A stretch of DNA of 6,802 bases from Planctomycetota bacterium (GTDB lineage Bacteria; Planctomycetota; UBA11346): the NCBI GenBank assembly GCA_013821615.1, contig JACDGQ010000177.1:1-6802 (forward strand), written 5' to 3'. Under the pieces are notes generated by a model, which was not told the origin of the DNA, did not search any database, and saw nothing but the letters and a program-made list of their open reading frames with translations. Within the stretch, counting starts at the first letter, position 1. Every line of letters starts with the position of its first letter. This document shows positions 5,682-6,802 of the stretch, one piece after another. The position numbers and the translations under genes were made by a program.

Positions 5682-6802
5682 TCACCAAGCCGTGATCTGC
5701 GCGCGTGACTGCGCATCGAGCGGATTGCTGCCGCTGCTCTCCAGGCGCTGGATGTAGCTGATCGTACCGACCGGGTTGGGGTTGAAGCGGTTGGTGCGGC
5801 CCCAGCCGGGATATTGCGAACTGTTGACCGGGTAGATGCGGTAGGCGAAGGAGTTCTGCAGCCAACGCCACCAGGTCGGCTCCTCGTGGCGGAAGTCGAG
5901 CGGGCGCACCGCGCCGGACCAGCGCACCTCGTACCACAGGCGGCTCTCGTTGGCCTGCACGGTGTCGAAGGTCGCCTGGTCTCCTGAAAAAAGCTCCGTT
6001 CCGCCAGCGACGCCGGTCAGTCCGGGGTGGGCGAGGACCTCGGCCCAGTCCTTGAAGCCGAGCGTGCCGCCGGCGCCGCAGGTGACGATGAAGGTCGCGG
6101 CGCTGACGCGGTGGACGCGGAACCACGAGACACCGGCGGAGCTGCTCGCCGGGGTCGCGTCGCCGTTGACGAAGTCGCCCCAACGCGTCGCCGTGACGGT
6201 GTTCGGCCAGCCGTTGGCGACCGCTGGCTGGGGATCGGGATTGAGCAGCAGCGGCCGGCCCCAGCGCGGGTCGCCGTTGTCGCTGGTACCGCACATGATC
6301 GGGTTGTAGGCGACGGTCTGGCGCAGCGCCGTGGGCGGCCGCGTCCAGCGGTACATCGGGCAGATCACCGTGCCGCCGACGTCCGGCCACACGCCGCTGC
6401 CGCTCCACACCGCGCGGCCGGACTGGTCGCGCGGGCCGTAGGCGGTGGCGCCCGCGCCGAAGCTGGTGCCGTCGGCGTCGCGCACGTCGATCCAGCCGTA
6501 GCCCTCGCGCACGGCCAGCGCACCGCTGCCGGTGCTGACGAAGCCGGTGGTGGACACCCCGGCCGCAGCGGTCGCGGCGAAGCGGTCGGGTCCATAGCCC
6601 AGGCGCGAGGCCTCGAGGATGTAGGCGCAGGCCGCGTGCAGCATGATGCGCGCCTGCGCCTCGCGCATGAGCAGGTCAGATGTCTCGGCGCCCTCGCGGA
6701 TGCGCAGCATGAAGGCCAGGCCCATGCTCGCCATCAATGCGGTGATGCCGGCGACCACGATGAGCACGGTGCCATGGCGCGCTGCGCTGCGCTGGAGTGG
6801 TG
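5682..6802 (-). CDS. PilX/GspK-like membrane-anchored pilin-type protein, 5' end off window
   Basis: The minus-strand frame is open from the right window edge to a TGA at 5684-5682, giving at least 372 residues. The visible start reads PLQRSAARHGTVLIVVAGIT and continues as a single hydrophobic helix (visible residues 11-31) after a short basic segment, then a charged, helical heptad-like stretch REGAETSDLLMREAQARIML. This layout is that of PilX- or GspK-type minor pilin components of type IV pilus or type II secretion systems, which sit in the inner membrane or pseudopilus tip. The long C-terminal domain (about 300 residues, Trp/Gly/Thr rich, with Cys in VICPMYRW, IMCGTSD and FIVTCGAGG) is not one I recognise. 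A GTG at 6767 could be read as a start but would remove the basic residues before the helix, so I expect the true start just beyond the edge. The gene ends 4 bp from the inverted repeat. Type IV pilus/pseudopilus assignment is inference. Confidence 0.75.
   Translation of the reverse strand, partial: PLQRSAARHGTVLIVVAGITALMASMGLAFMLRIREGAETSDLLMREAQARIMLHAACAYILEASRLGYGPDRFAATAAAGVSTTGFVSTGSGALAVREGYGWIDVRDADGTSFGAGATAYGPRDQSGRAVWSGSGVWPDVGGTVICPMYRWTRPPTALRQTVAYNPIMCGTSDNGDPRWGRPLLLNPDPQPAVANGWPNTVTATRWGDFVNGDATPASSSAGVSWFRVHRVSAATFIVTCGAGGTLGFKDWAEVLAHPGLTGVAGGTELFSGDQATFDTVQANESRLWYEVRWSGAVRPLDFRHEEPTWWRWLQNSFAYRIYPVNSSQYPGWGRTNRFNPNPVGTISYIQRLESSGSNPLDAQSRAQITAW

Noticed and set aside
5449..6408. 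Minus-strand frame overlapping the pilin-like gene and the inverted repeat
   Set aside because: Arg/Pro/His-rich shadow; the frame with the membrane helix and Trp/Gly-rich ectodomain is the real gene.
6765..6767. GTG 6767 as the start of the pilin-like protein
   Set aside because: The frame stays open upstream with basic residues (RSAARHG) that normally precede such a helix, so the gene most likely begins beyond the edge.

Overview
This 6.8 kb, strongly GC-rich stretch of bacterial chromosome carries seven genes, two of them cut by the window edges. I see no CRISPR array, transposase, phage gene, rRNA or tRNA. The gene types suggest a PVC-superphylum bacterium, Planctomycetota or Verrucomicrobiota: a signal-peptide-bearing sugar isomerase/epimerase of the TIM-barrel 'AP endonuclease 2' type, a small secreted SGNH hydrolase, a six-helix conserved membrane protein and a large pilin-like protein. 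That assignment comes from remembered family resemblance, not from a search.

Left part (1-1990): a secreted protein of unknown function starts at 157 and runs leftward off the window. It diverges across a 191-bp regulatory gap from a two-gene rightward unit. This unit holds a secreted SGNH/GDSL-type hydrolase (349-1062) and, 58 bp later, an exported sugar isomerase/epimerase-like protein (1121-1990). The pair looks like an extracytoplasmic carbohydrate-processing unit, in which an esterase could unmask a sugar that a barrel enzyme then acts on; the substrate is unknown.

Middle (1993-4264): a DHA1-type MFS transporter lies on the minus strand and converges on the isomerase with only 2 bp between stop codons. 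It diverges from a six-helix membrane protein (3575-4264) across a 361-bp gap. That gap holds a 10-bp inverted repeat close to the transporter start, a degenerate copy of a purine/pyrimidine-strand inverted repeat, and an AT-rich promoter just before the membrane protein.

Right part (4494-6802): a cytosolic protein whose first half resembles DUF1444 (YtpQ) converges on a large PilX/GspK-like membrane-anchored protein truncated by the right edge. Nearly the whole 171-bp gap between their stop codons is taken up by an inverted repeat with 34-bp arms (32 of 34 matching).

The most distinctive signal is this intergenic repeat family. Two copies, of about 170 bp and 162 bp, share blocks at nearly the same spacing, and both lie strictly between genes. 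I found no multi-gene defence or other clearly undescribed system. The coding content is otherwise housekeeping or accessory in character.
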